64,000 nucleotides of DNA from assembly GCA_035649895.1 (NCBI GenBank), contig DASRIS010000186.1, positions 8,355 to 72,354 of the forward strand, written 5' to 3'. Made by a program: the position numbers and the translations under genes. Shown here piece after piece: positions 1-7,864 of the stretch. The DNA comes from DASSUC01 sp035649895 (GTDB lineage: Bacteria > Actinomycetota > Actinomycetes > Mycobacteriales > Micromonosporaceae). The number at the start of each line of letters is the position of its first letter. Positions within the stretch are counted from its first letter, which is position 1. Under the pieces are notes generated by a model. It ran no database searches. It was given only the letters and a program-made list of their open reading frames with translations, and had not been told where the DNA came from.

Positions 1-27
1 ACGCGGCTTCTGCTTGCGGTCGGTCAC
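1..27 (-). CDS. Possible start of a gene running off the left edge
   Basis: A GTG codon (complement of 25-27) opens a reading frame that begins VTDRKQKPR and leaves the window. A Shine-Dalgarno-like CGGAGT lies at 34-39 on the complement, six bases before the GTG, and TAGCCT-like and TACAGA-like -10 candidates lie further upstream. Only nine codons are visible, so no product can be named. The frame may be chance. Confidence 0.3.
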
Positions 28-111
28 GGCTGCACTCCGTGCTACGCATGGCTGCTTGCGTCTGTATCACCCAGGCTACCAACGAGATGAGCCACGAGCC
101 CGCGGTCCGGC

Positions 112-1284
112 TCAGGCGAGGGCCCGGTCCACCGCTTCGGGTGAGAGCACCCGCTCCAGCACCAGGTGCACCAGGCCCACGGTCGCCGCGCGCTCGCCCA
201 GCTCGCTCGGCACGATCCGCAGCCCCTCGGTGCTGCGGCCCAGCGTGACGTGGCGTACCCGGGATGCGACGGTCTCCACGACGGAGGGCAGGGCGCCGAT
301 GGTGCCGCCGAGCACGAGCGTGCGCGGGTTGGTCAGCGCGATCAGCGCGGCCAGCACGCTGCCGACCCGGCGCGCGGCCGCCCGCAGCGCGGCCCGCACC
401 GCCGGGTCCCGGCGCAGGGCCCGCTCGGCCAGGTCGTCCAGGCAGGTCACGCCGGCGGGGCGGAGCCGGGCCAGCAGGGCATGACCTGAGGCGTACGCGG
501 CGAGGCAGCCCAGCCGCCCGCAGCGGCACTCCGGCCCGCCCCGGCTGACCGTGACGTGCCCGATGTCCCCGGCGGCGCCGTCGTCGCCACCGAGGCTGCG
601 GCCGTCGACCACGAGCCCGGCCCCGATGCCGCTGGCCCACTTGACGCCGAGCAGCGTGGCGCCAGCATGCCGGGTCGCCTCGCCGAGCACCAGCGCCCGC
701 GCGTCGTTCTCCAGCACCAGCGGCACCGGCCACTGCTCCCGCAGCCGCTCCAGCAGCGGGTAGCTCTCCCAGCCCGGCATCGTCGTGGTCGGCCCGGTCA
801 GCCCGGTCGCCGGGGAGACCGGCCCGGGCAGGCCGACCCCGACCCCGATGAGCCGCTCCCCGCGACCCCGGGAGAGCAGGGTACGGGCCAGCGTCACCAG
901 CGCCCGTACGGTCCGGTCGGGCGGCGTGCTCGGGACGTCCAGGCGTACCCCGGCGCAGCGCAGCTCGGCACCTGGCACGCCGGTCACGGCGACCCGGCCA
1001 TGGGTGTGCCCGACGTCGATGGTGAGCACCACCATGTGCCGGTCGTCGAAGCGGATCAGCTCGGCCGGGCGCCCGCCGAGCGAGGCGCCCACCCCGGCCG
1101 CGTAGACCAGCCCGTGCCGGAACAGCGGCCCCAGCCGGTCCAGCAGGGTGGGGCGGGACATCCCGGTGGCCTCGATCAGCTGCTGGCGGGTCCAGGCCGG
1201 GCGCGAGCGGATCAGCGCCAGCAGGTGTCCCGAGGTCGCGCCCTGCAACGGCCGCGGCGGGCCGGGTTTCGGCGTGTCGGTCAC
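112..1284 (-). CDS. ROK-family transcriptional regulator
   Basis: About 390 aa. The N-terminus (residues 18-65) reads as a winged helix-turn-helix, with a segment close to TRQQLIEATGMSRPTLLDRL. The rest is a ROK (repressor, ORF, kinase) sugar-binding fold with the family's Cys-rich zinc motif CRCGRLGCLAAYA near residue 250-262. The phosphate-binding stretch DVGHTHG departs from the kinase pattern DxGGT, which fits a regulator that has lost kinase activity. It starts at GTG and is divergent from the sugar ABC importer and glycosidase operon, with a 31-bp palindrome between them, so it probably represses that operon and is released by the imported sugar or its product. The ligand is inferred from neighbours only. 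Confidence 0.9.
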   Translation of the reverse strand: MTDTPKPGPPRPLQGATSGHLLALIRSRPAWTRQQLIEATGMSRPTLLDRLGPLFRHGLVYAAGVGASLGGRPAELIRFDDRHMVVLTIDVGHTHGRVAVTGVPGAELRCAGVRLDVPSTPPDRTVRALVTLARTLLSRGRGERLIGVGVGLPGPVSPATGLTGPTTTMPGWESYPLLERLREQWPVPLVLENDARALVLGEATRHAGATLLGVKWASGIGAGLVVDGRSLGGDDGAAGDIGHVTVSRGGPECRCGRLGCLAAYASGHALLARLRPAGVTCLDDLAERALRRDPAVRAALRAAARRVGSVLAALIALTNPRTLVLGGTIGALPSVVETVASRVRHVTLGRSTEGLRIVPSELGERAATVGLVHLVLERVLSPEAVDRALA

Positions 1285-1317
1285 TGTGCCCCATTGACAG
1301 CTCGAGCGGCGGGCTGA

Positions 1318-1348
1318 GAACTTGTGTCAGCTAGTTTGACAAAAGTTC
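1318..1348. promoter_or_regulatory. 31-bp inverted repeat, probable ROK operator
   Basis: The left arm GAACTTGTGTCA (1318-1329) and right arm TGACAAAAGTTC (1337-1348) match as an inverted repeat at 11 of 12 positions around a 7-nt spacer. A further TGACACA half-site at 1354-1360 and TTGACAG at 1294-1300 lie nearby. It is the most AT-rich part of the divergent region between the ROK gene and the importer operon and overlaps a TTGACA hexamer at 1336-1341. ROK repressors bind symmetric operators of about this size. Assignment to this ROK protein is inference. Confidence 0.7.
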
Positions 1349-1374
1349 TGCCATGACACATCCAGGGAGCCTCG

Positions 1375-2715
1375 ATGACGAACAGTTCCTGGTACGGCCC
1401 GAGAGTCAGCCGGCGCGCCGCGTTGGGCCTCGGCCTCGGTGTGGCGGCAGCGCCGGCCTTGGCCGCCTGTGGTGGCGTGTCCACCTCGGGCGCGGACGGC
1501 GGCAGCGGATCCGTCAGCTTCCTATGCACCCAGTTCGCCCCGGTCGAGGAGCGGCAGCGCTTCGAGCAGATCCTGAGCAACCGGGTGACCACCGCCAAGG
1601 TCGCCTACAACACGGCCGACGGCGGGGTGTTCGCATCCACCATCCAGTCCCAGGTCGAGGCGGGCAAGGTGCAGGTCGGCCTGGTCGGCGGCCTGCACGG
1701 CGAGCTCGCCCCGCACGCCAGCCGCCTCACCGACCTCGACGACCTGGTCACCGCGCTGGCCGACCGGGGCATCGAGGCCGACCTGACCGACCTCAGCAAG
1801 CTCGGCGGCAACGCCGCCAAGTACATACCGTGGATGCAGGCCTCCTACGTCGTCGCGGTCAACAAGAAGGCGCTGCAGTGGCTGCCCAGCGGCGCCGACC
1901 CGCAGAAGCTCACCTACGACCAGCTGCTGGCGTGGGCGGCGGCGGCCAAGGCCGGCAACGGCGGCAAGGCCGTCCTCGGCATCCCGGCCGGGCCGAAGGG
2001 GCTCTACCACCGGTTCTTCCAGGGCTTCCTGCTGCCCAGCTTCACCGGCGGGCAGATCACCACGTTCCGCAGCCCGGAGGCCGTGCAGGCCTGGCAGTAC
2101 ATGAAGGAGCTGTGGGCCAACACGACCCCGGCCTCCACCAACTACGACTTCATGCAGGAGCCGCTGCAGCGCGGCGAGGTGCTCATCGCCTGGGACCACG
2201 TGGCCCGCCTGGTCAACGCGCCGAAGGAGAAGCCGGACGACTGGCTGATGGTGCCCGCGCCACGGGGCCCGAAGGGACTGGGCTACCTGCTCGTCGTGGT
2301 GGGCCTCGGCATCCCCCGCGGCGCCCCCGACGTGGACAAGGTCAAGGAGGTCATCAAGGCCCTCACCAACCCGGACACCCAGCTGGACGTGCTGCGCCAG
2401 AACGCGTTCTTCCCGACCGTCAAGGCCACGCTCCCCAGCGACCTGCCGCCGAACATCTCCCTGGAGGCCGCGGCCGTGCAGGCCCAGCAGGGCGCCAGCG
2501 AGGCGGTCCTGTCGCTGCCGCCGGTGGGCCTGGGCGCCAAGGACGGGGAGGTCTCGCAGATCTTCAAGAACACGTTCAAGGAGATCTGCCTCGACCGCAA
2601 GCCGGTGCCGCAGGTGCTCGACGCGCAGGCCAAGCAGCTCAACACGATCCTGGACCAGCTGAAGGTCCCGTGCTGGAAGCCGGACCCCGCCGGTCAGACC
2701 TGCAAGGTGATGTGA
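1375..2715 (+). CDS. ABC sugar importer, substrate-binding lipoprotein
   Basis: 446 aa. The N-terminus has a twin-arginine signature (S12-R13-R14-A-A-L), a short hydrophobic stretch, and a lipobox LAAC with lipidated Cys32, so it is probably Tat-exported and anchored in the membrane. The mature part resembles family 1 (MalE/UgpB-like) extracellular solute-binding proteins. Start: AGGGAG at 1364-1369, five bases before the ATG. It is the first gene of the operon, and its TGA overlaps the next ATG (TGATG). Given the hydrolase at the operon end, the ligand may be glucosylglycerate or a related glycoside, but binding residues were not assigned. Confidence 0.9.
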   Translation: MTNSSWYGPRVSRRAALGLGLGVAAAPALAACGGVSTSGADGGSGSVSFLCTQFAPVEERQRFEQILSNRVTTAKVAYNTADGGVFASTIQSQVEAGKVQVGLVGGLHGELAPHASRLTDLDDLVTALADRGIEADLTDLSKLGGNAAKYIPWMQASYVVAVNKKALQWLPSGADPQKLTYDQLLAWAAAAKAGNGGKAVLGIPAGPKGLYHRFFQGFLLPSFTGGQITTFRSPEAVQAWQYMKELWANTTPASTNYDFMQEPLQRGEVLIAWDHVARLVNAPKEKPDDWLMVPAPRGPKGLGYLLVVVGLGIPRGAPDVDKVKEVIKALTNPDTQLDVLRQNAFFPTVKATLPSDLPPNISLEAAAVQAQQGASEAVLSLPPVGLGAKDGEVSQIFKNTFKEICLDRKPVPQVLDAQAKQLNTILDQLKVPCWKPDPAGQTCKVM

Positions 2716-3578
2716 TGCCCCGGGCCCGTCGGCGCCGGGCACGCCTGCCCACGCCGATCCTGCTGATCGCGCCCTCGCTGGTCTTCATGACCGCCTTGTT
2801 CGCGTGGCCGCTGGTCGTCGGCGTCGCGCAGGCGTTCACCGGGGTCGACGGGCCCACCCTCAGCCACGCGCAGCGCATGCTCGACGACCCGTACTTCTGG
2901 CCGGCCGCGCGCAACACCGTGCTGCTGATCGTGGTCCTGATCCCGCTGCAGTTCGCGTTCGCCCTCACCATGGCGCTGGTGCTGCGCGAGCGGCCGAGGT
3001 TCTCCGGCCTCTACTTCTACATCTGGGTGGTCCCGCTGGCCATCAGCGACCTGGCCGCCGGCCTGGTCTGGCTGTCCATCTTCACCGACCGGGGCTACCT
3101 CAACTCGGTGCTGGACCGGCTGGGCGTCGAGCCCTACTCGTGGCTGTCCTACGAGCACCCGACGACGGTCTTCCTCGCCGTGCTCATCGCCGAGCTGTGG
3201 CGGGCGACGTCGCTGGTCTTCGTCATCATCGTGGCCGGCCTGCAGGGCATCCCGCAGGACTACGACGAGGCGGCGGCGGTCTTCGGCGCCACCTACTGGC
3301 AGCGGCTGCGCCACGTCATCCTGCCGCAGCTGCGGCCCAGCCTCCAGGTGGCGATGATCCTGCGCACGATCCTGGCCTTCCAGACCTTCGCGGTGGCGCA
3401 GGCGCTGGCCGGGCGGGACTTCCCGCTGCTGGTCGGGGAGACCTACCACTGGTACAACACCCTCCAGAACGCCAACGTCGCGGCGGTCATCGCCCTGGTC
3501 GTGCTCGGGGCCTCGATGGTCACCTCAGTGGCGTACCTGCGGCTGCTGCGCGACCGCACCACGGAGGTGGCGACATGA
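2715..3578 (+). CDS. ABC sugar importer, permease 1 (MalF-like)
   Basis: 287 aa, starting at the ATG that shares an A with the upstream stop codon. It has about six membrane helices and the cytoplasmic EAA loop (EAAAVFGATYWQRLRHVILP) that docks onto the ATPase, as in MalF/UgpA-type binding-protein-dependent permeases. The frame stays open far upstream of this ATG, over the binding-protein gene, but that part reads as high-GC shadow, so the ATG at 2715 is preferred. It forms a heterodimer with the following permease. Confidence 0.93.
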   Translation: MPRARRRRARLPTPILLIAPSLVFMTALFAWPLVVGVAQAFTGVDGPTLSHAQRMLDDPYFWPAARNTVLLIVVLIPLQFAFALTMALVLRERPRFSGLYFYIWVVPLAISDLAAGLVWLSIFTDRGYLNSVLDRLGVEPYSWLSYEHPTTVFLAVLIAELWRATSLVFVIIVAGLQGIPQDYDEAAAVFGATYWQRLRHVILPQLRPSLQVAMILRTILAFQTFAVAQALAGRDFPLLVGETYHWYNTLQNANVAAVIALVVLGASMVTSVAYLRLLRDRTTEVAT

Positions 3579-3601
3579 GCGCGACGGAGGTGACGGCATG
3601 A
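3575..3601 (+). other. Eight-codon linker ORF between the permease genes
   Basis: An ATG overlaps the stop of permease 1 (ATGA) and opens a frame reading MSATEVTA, whose TGA overlaps the ATG of permease 2. The Shine-Dalgarno GGAGG for permease 2 (3586-3590) lies inside it. The 26-nt segment matches the permease 2/ATPase junction at 21 of 26 positions. It may pass terminating ribosomes along, or be the scar of a duplicated junction. There is no evidence that the peptide has a function. Confidence 0.45.
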
Positions 3602-4476
3602 GCGCGCCCGCCGCGGTGCGCCGCCCGCCCGCGCCGGCGGCCACCGCGCCGCCCCGGCCGCGCCGGTCCAGCCGGCGCCGCAAGGCGGTGCTGCTCCAGC
3701 TCGCGTGCCTGGCCATCACGGCCTTCATGGGGGTGCCGCTCTACCTCATCACGCTGGCTGCGCTGTCCAGCCGGGCGGCGCTCAACCGGTTCCCGCTGTC
3801 GCTGCTGCCTACCGATCTCTCCACCGAGACGATGTCCCGGTTCCTCGACTCCACCGGGGTCGTCCCGGGCTTTGTCAACTCGCTCATCGTCGGCCTGTCC
3901 ACACTGGTCTTCGCGCTGCTGGTCGGGGTGCCGGCCGGCTACGCGCTGTCCCGCTACGCGTTCCGCGGGCGCGACCCGTACCAGCTGTTCCTGCTGCTGA
4001 CCCGGGCGCTGCCGATCGTGGTGCTGTCGGTGCCGCTGGCAAAGGTCTTCCTCACCACCAACCTCTACGACACGACGTACGCGGTGACGCTGCTGCACAC
4101 GGCGCTGGCGCTGCCCACCACCGTGCTGATCACCGCGGCGGTGTTCGTCTCGGTCCCGCGCGACCACGAGGAGGCCGCGGCCGTCCTCGGTGCCAACGCG
4201 GCCCAGGCGTTCGTCCGGGTCGTGCTGCCGCAGGCGCTGCCGGGCATCGCGGCCTCGGCCATGTTCACCTTCGTCATGTCGTGGAACGAGGTGCTCGGCG
4301 CCGCGATCCTGACCCTCAACCAGCGCACGCTGCCGGCGCAGGTGCTGGCCACGCTGGCCGACTCACCGTTGGCGTACCGGTTCGCCGGCGGCCTGGCGCT
4401 GGTCCTGCCCGCGCTGGTCTTCATCGCGGTGATGCGCAAGTACCTGGTCAACATGTGGGGGACGACCCTGCGATGA
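3598..4476 (+). CDS. ABC sugar importer, permease 2 (MalG-like)
   Basis: 292 aa. A basic, Pro/Ala-rich N-terminus of about 35 residues is followed by about six membrane helices and an EAA loop (EEAAAVLGANAAQAFVRVVL) before the fifth helix. The C-terminus, ending KYLVNMWGTTLR, is typical of MalG/UgpE-type subunits. The start is set by GGAGG at 3586-3590, seven bases before the ATG. It pairs with permease 1 and the downstream ATPase. Confidence 0.93.
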   Translation: MSAPAAVRRPPAPAATAPPRPRRSSRRRKAVLLQLACLAITAFMGVPLYLITLAALSSRAALNRFPLSLLPTDLSTETMSRFLDSTGVVPGFVNSLIVGLSTLVFALLVGVPAGYALSRYAFRGRDPYQLFLLLTRALPIVVLSVPLAKVFLTTNLYDTTYAVTLLHTALALPTTVLITAAVFVSVPRDHEEAAAVLGANAAQAFVRVVLPQALPGIAASAMFTFVMSWNEVLGAAILTLNQRTLPAQVLATLADSPLAYRFAGGLALVLPALVFIAVMRKYLVNMWGTTLR

Positions 4477-4511
4477 GCGACGCGGAGGGGCCGGCATGGC
4501 CGACATCGTGA
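4473..4511 (+). other. Twelve-codon linker ORF between permease 2 and ATPase
   Basis: The ATG overlaps the permease 2 stop (ATGA). The frame reads MSDAEGPAWPTS and ends inside the ATPase gene. GGAGG at 4484-4488 is the ATPase ribosome-binding site, with seven-base spacing as at the previous junction. The first 26 nt resemble the 3575-3600 junction (21/26). See the finding on duplicated linkers. Confidence 0.4.
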
Positions 4512-5623
4512 TCAGCGAGCTGGTGAAGACCTACCCCGGTGGCCAGGTGCGGGCCACCGACGACGTGTCGCTGACCGTCGCCGACGGCGAGTTCGTCGTG
4601 CTGGTCGGGCCGAGCGGCTGCGGCAAGACCACGCTGCTGCGGATGGTGGCCGGGCTGGAGACCCCGGACAACGGCAGCATCGCCATCGCCGGTCGGGACG
4701 TCACCGACCTGCCACCCCGGCAGCGCAACATCTCCATGGTGTTCCAGTCCTACGCGATCTTCCCGCACATGCGGGTGCGCCATAACATCGGGTTCGGCCT
4801 GCGCATGCGCAAGGTGCCCGCGGCGCAGGTCAACGAGCGGGTGCGCCGGGCCGCCGAGGTGCTGGAGCTCACCGACTACCTGGACCGCTACCCGGCCCAG
4901 CTCTCCGGCGGCCAGCGCCAGCGGGTCGCGGTGGCCCGGGCCATCGTCGTCGACACCGGCGTGCTGCTGATGGACGAGCCGCTGTCCAACCTGGACGCCC
5001 TGCTGCGGCTGCAGTTCCGCGCCGAGCTGAAGAAGATCGTGCGCCAGATCGGCACCACCACCCTCTACGTCACCCACGACCAGGCCGAGGCGATGTCCCT
5101 GGGCGACCGGGTCGCGGTGATGCGCGGCGGGCGCATCGCCCAGATCGGGCCGCCCCTTGAGGTGTACGACCGGCCGAGCGAGCGCTTTGTCGGCGGGTTC
5201 CTCGGCTCGCCGCCGATGAACTTCTTCCCGGCCGTGGTGCGCCGCGCCGACGGCGGCGCCCGGCTCTGGGTCGGTGACCAGGTGCTGGCGGCACCTGCGC
5301 ACCTGGCCACGTACGATGGGCGTGAGGTGACTGTCGGGTTGCGGGCGGAGAACATTGACGTGGCCACGGCCGCCGGGGACGGGCCGGCGGGCGGTGGGCC
5401 TGCGAGCGGCGGGTCGGCCGGTGGGCCGGTGCGGGCCACCGTCGAGGTGGTGGAGCCGACCGGCGCGTCGGTGCTGCTGACCGTGCGGCTCGAGGGCCAC
5501 GAGCTCAAGGTGCAGGCGCCGCCCGGGTACCAGGTGGAGCCGGACAGCCCGGTGTGGCTGCGATGCCGGCCGGAGAGCCTGCGCTTCTACGACGCCGAGA
5601 CCGCGCTGGCACTGGTCTCGTGA
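4496..5623 (+). CDS. ABC sugar importer, ATPase (MsmX/UgpC type)
   Basis: 375 aa. Walker A GPSGCGKT at 38-45, Q-loop in MVFQSY, signature LSGGQRQ at 136-142, Walker B with D160-E161 (LLMDEPLSNLDA), and switch His in VTHDQAEA. The C-terminal third is a TOBE/OB domain interrupted by a Gly/Pro/Ala-rich insert (about residues 298-313), which is longer than usual. It powers uptake by the two permeases. The stop overlaps the ATG of the glycosidase gene (TGATG), which ties transport to hydrolysis. Confidence 0.95.
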   Translation: MADIVISELVKTYPGGQVRATDDVSLTVADGEFVVLVGPSGCGKTTLLRMVAGLETPDNGSIAIAGRDVTDLPPRQRNISMVFQSYAIFPHMRVRHNIGFGLRMRKVPAAQVNERVRRAAEVLELTDYLDRYPAQLSGGQRQRVAVARAIVVDTGVLLMDEPLSNLDALLRLQFRAELKKIVRQIGTTTLYVTHDQAEAMSLGDRVAVMRGGRIAQIGPPLEVYDRPSERFVGGFLGSPPMNFFPAVVRRADGGARLWVGDQVLAAPAHLATYDGREVTVGLRAENIDVATAAGDGPAGGGPASGGSAGGPVRATVEVVEPTGASVLLTVRLEGHELKVQAPPGYQVEPDSPVWLRCRPESLRFYDAETALALVS

Positions 5624-7002
5624 TGGTCACCGGCAACGTCTCCGCCGAGCTGATGGCCGCGCGTGCCGCGTACATCCTGCGCGCCAACGACCTGGGGGAG
5701 CTCACCACCGCCGCGCCCCGGCTCTACCCGCACCTGTGGAGCTGGGACGCGGCGTTCGTGGCGGTCGGGCTCGCCACCATCTCGGTGCCGCGGGCCATCG
5801 CCGAGCTGCGCACGCTGCTGCGCGCCCAGTGGCGTACGGGCATGCTGCCGCACATCGTGTTCGGCCCGGACACCAGCTACTTCCCCGGCGCCGACGTGTG
5901 GGACTCGGCCCGGGCCGACGCCGCGCCGCGGGGCGTGGCGACCTCGGGCATCTGCCAGCCGCCGGTGCACGCGGTCGCGGTGCGCCGCATCCTCGACGCC
6001 GGCCGGCGCAACGGTGGCGCGGACCAGCTCGCGGCCGAGCAGTTCGTGGCCGGGACGTTCGACCAGTGGCTGGCGTGGTACCGCTGGCTGGCCACCGCCC
6101 GGGACCCGGCCCGGCGCGGGCTCATCGAGATCTATCACAGCTGGGAGTCCGGCATGGACAACTCCCCGCGGTGGGACCTCGCCTACGCCAACGTCGTGCC
6201 AGGAGCGGACCTGCTCACCCGGCCCCGGCATGACGTGCACCACGTCACCGACGCCGGGCAGCGCCCCACCGACGCCGACTACCGCCGCTACCTGTGGCTG
6301 GTCCACCAGATGAGGTCGGTCGGGTACGACGACGACCTGGTGCGGGACACTGTGGACTTCCGGATGACCGACGTGTTCATGTCGGCCATCGCGGCGGTTG
6401 CCGCCGAGGAGCTGGCCGGGGTGGGGGAGGAGCTGGGCAGGCTGCCGGAGGCCAGGGAGCTGCGCGGCCTCGCCGACCGGTTCCGGGCCGGCGTGCTCTC
6501 CACCGTCTCGGCCCGCACCGGGCTCGCCCGCGACCAGGACCTGCGCACCGGGGCCTGGCTCGAGGTGGACAGCGTCGCTGGCTTCGCGGCGCTGCTGTGC
6601 GGCGGCGATGAGGCCGTGGTCGAGCGCCAGCTGCGGCTGCTGGCCGGTCCACAGTGGTGCGGCCACCCGGGGCTGCGCTTCGCGGTGCCCCCGTCGGCGC
6701 CGCCGGGCTCGCCGGGGTTCGCCCCACGCACCTACTGGCGCGGTCCACAGTGGCCGATGATGAACTGGCTGCTCTGGTGGGCACTGGAGCGGCAGCGCCC
6801 AGGCGGTGACCTGGCCGCGCAGATCCGTTCGGAGGCCCTGCGCCAGCTCGCCGACCTCTCCTTCGGCGAGTACTACGAGCCGTTCACCGGTGAGCCGCTC
6901 GGCAGCACGCAGCAGTCGTGGAGCGCTGCCGTGGCGCTGGACTGGCTGCTGTGCCCGCAGGACCAGCCGGCGCTGGCCGGAGCCGGCTCGGCGGGCCGCT
7001 GA
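5623..7002 (+). CDS. GH63-type glycoside hydrolase, glucosylglycerate hydrolase-like
   Basis: 459 aa from the ATG overlapping the ATPase stop; the frame is open further upstream inside the ATPase gene, but the overlapping ATG fits the operon pattern. It is an (alpha/alpha)6-barrel glycosidase of the MGH1-like/GH63 group, with LYPHLWSWDAAFVA near residue 34-47, GMDNSPRWD at 177-185, and FGEYYEPFTGEPLG at 414-427. From memory, the mycobacterial glucosylglycerate hydrolase uses Asp182 and Glu419; here the corresponding Asp179 and Glu416 keep the same 237-residue spacing. It has no signal peptide, so it acts in the cytosol on an imported substrate. Likely substrates are glucosylglycerate or mannosylglycerate; another alpha-glycoside is possible. 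Confidence 0.8.
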   Translation: MVTGNVSAELMAARAAYILRANDLGELTTAAPRLYPHLWSWDAAFVAVGLATISVPRAIAELRTLLRAQWRTGMLPHIVFGPDTSYFPGADVWDSARADAAPRGVATSGICQPPVHAVAVRRILDAGRRNGGADQLAAEQFVAGTFDQWLAWYRWLATARDPARRGLIEIYHSWESGMDNSPRWDLAYANVVPGADLLTRPRHDVHHVTDAGQRPTDADYRRYLWLVHQMRSVGYDDDLVRDTVDFRMTDVFMSAIAAVAAEELAGVGEELGRLPEARELRGLADRFRAGVLSTVSARTGLARDQDLRTGAWLEVDSVAGFAALLCGGDEAVVERQLRLLAGPQWCGHPGLRFAVPPSAPPGSPGFAPRTYWRGPQWPMMNWLLWWALERQRPGGDLAAQIRSEALRQLADLSFGEYYEPFTGEPLGSTQQSWSAAVALDWLLCPQDQPALAGAGSAGR

Positions 7003-7097
7003 GCCTCGCCCCCGGGCCGTGCCGCGGAGCCCGCGCCGCTGCGCCTCAGCCGGGCGCGGCGGGCATGATCCCCGGAGCGTGCGGGTAGATGGGTGCC

Positions 7098-7820
7098 ATG
7101 CCACCGCCTGTCAGCTCATCCCGGGCAGCCCGGCTCGCCGCGCTCGTCGTCGCGCTCGTCGTCGGTGCCGCCTGCTTTGTCGGAGGCACCGACGGCACCG
7201 ACGGCACCGACCAGGGTGCGCCGGGCGCCCCCCGGCCGGACGCGACCGAGTTCGCCCAGGACCTGCAGGGCGCGGCCGGCAGCGCCCAGGAGTACTGGCA
7301 GGCGCAGTTCGCCTCCGCCGGCCGCCGGTTCCAGCCGATCCGGCGGATCATCCCGTACCGCCAGGAGGGCGAGGTGGAGTGCGGCGGGACGCCGCTACCG
7401 CGCAACAACGCGGTCTACTGCTCGGCCGGCGACTTCATGGCCTACGACGTGAACTGGGCCGCGGTGGCGTTCACCAAGCTCGGCGACGCGTTCGTCTACT
7501 ACCTGCTCGGCCACGAGTACGCCCACGGCATCCAGGTGCGGCTCGGCGTGCGCTACGAGTACACCATCCAGCAGGAGCTGCAGGCCGACTGCATGGCCGG
7601 GGCCTACATCGGCGACTCGGTCCGGCAGGGCCAGCTGAAGCTGGAGGAGGGCGACCTGGAGGAGCTGCGCACCGGGCTCATCGCGGTCGGGGACGACCCG
7701 GACCAGCCCTGGTTCGCCCCTGGGGCGCACGGCACGGCCGAGGAGCGCACGGACGCGTTCTTCGCCGGGTACGAAGGCTCGCTGGCCCCGTGCAAGCTGC
7801 CCCTGACCGGGCGGCGCTGA
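7098..7820 (+). CDS. Putative secreted neutral zinc metallopeptidase (YpfJ-like)
   Basis: About 240 aa. A membrane or signal segment (LAALVVALVVGAACF) lies at residues 11-27, followed by a Gly/Thr/Asp linker and a globular domain with HEYAHGIQ (HExxH) and a downstream ELQADCMAGAY motif. This layout is that of the COG2321 family of predicted zinc peptidases. The ATG at 7098 is chosen because a GTAGAT/TAGATG -10-like box lies 6-7 nt upstream; an in-frame ATG at 7089 would add three residues. The weak lipobox-like VGAAC leaves it open whether the protein is a lipoprotein. The substrate is unknown. Confidence 0.8.
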   Translation: MPPPVSSSRAARLAALVVALVVGAACFVGGTDGTDGTDQGAPGAPRPDATEFAQDLQGAAGSAQEYWQAQFASAGRRFQPIRRIIPYRQEGEVECGGTPLPRNNAVYCSAGDFMAYDVNWAAVAFTKLGDAFVYYLLGHEYAHGIQVRLGVRYEYTIQQELQADCMAGAYIGDSVRQGQLKLEEGDLEELRTGLIAVGDDPDQPWFAPGAHGTAEERTDAFFAGYEGSLAPCKLPLTGRR

Positions 7821-7864
7821 CCGCGCCGGGTGCGGCGGTCGCGGGTCCCGGCACACTGACCGAT

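Noticed and set aside
1353..2714. Long plus-strand frame over the binding-protein gene that runs into permease 1
   Set aside because: Its first part is Arg/Gly/Pro-rich shadow translation of the binding-protein gene; only from the ATG at 2715 does it read as a permease.
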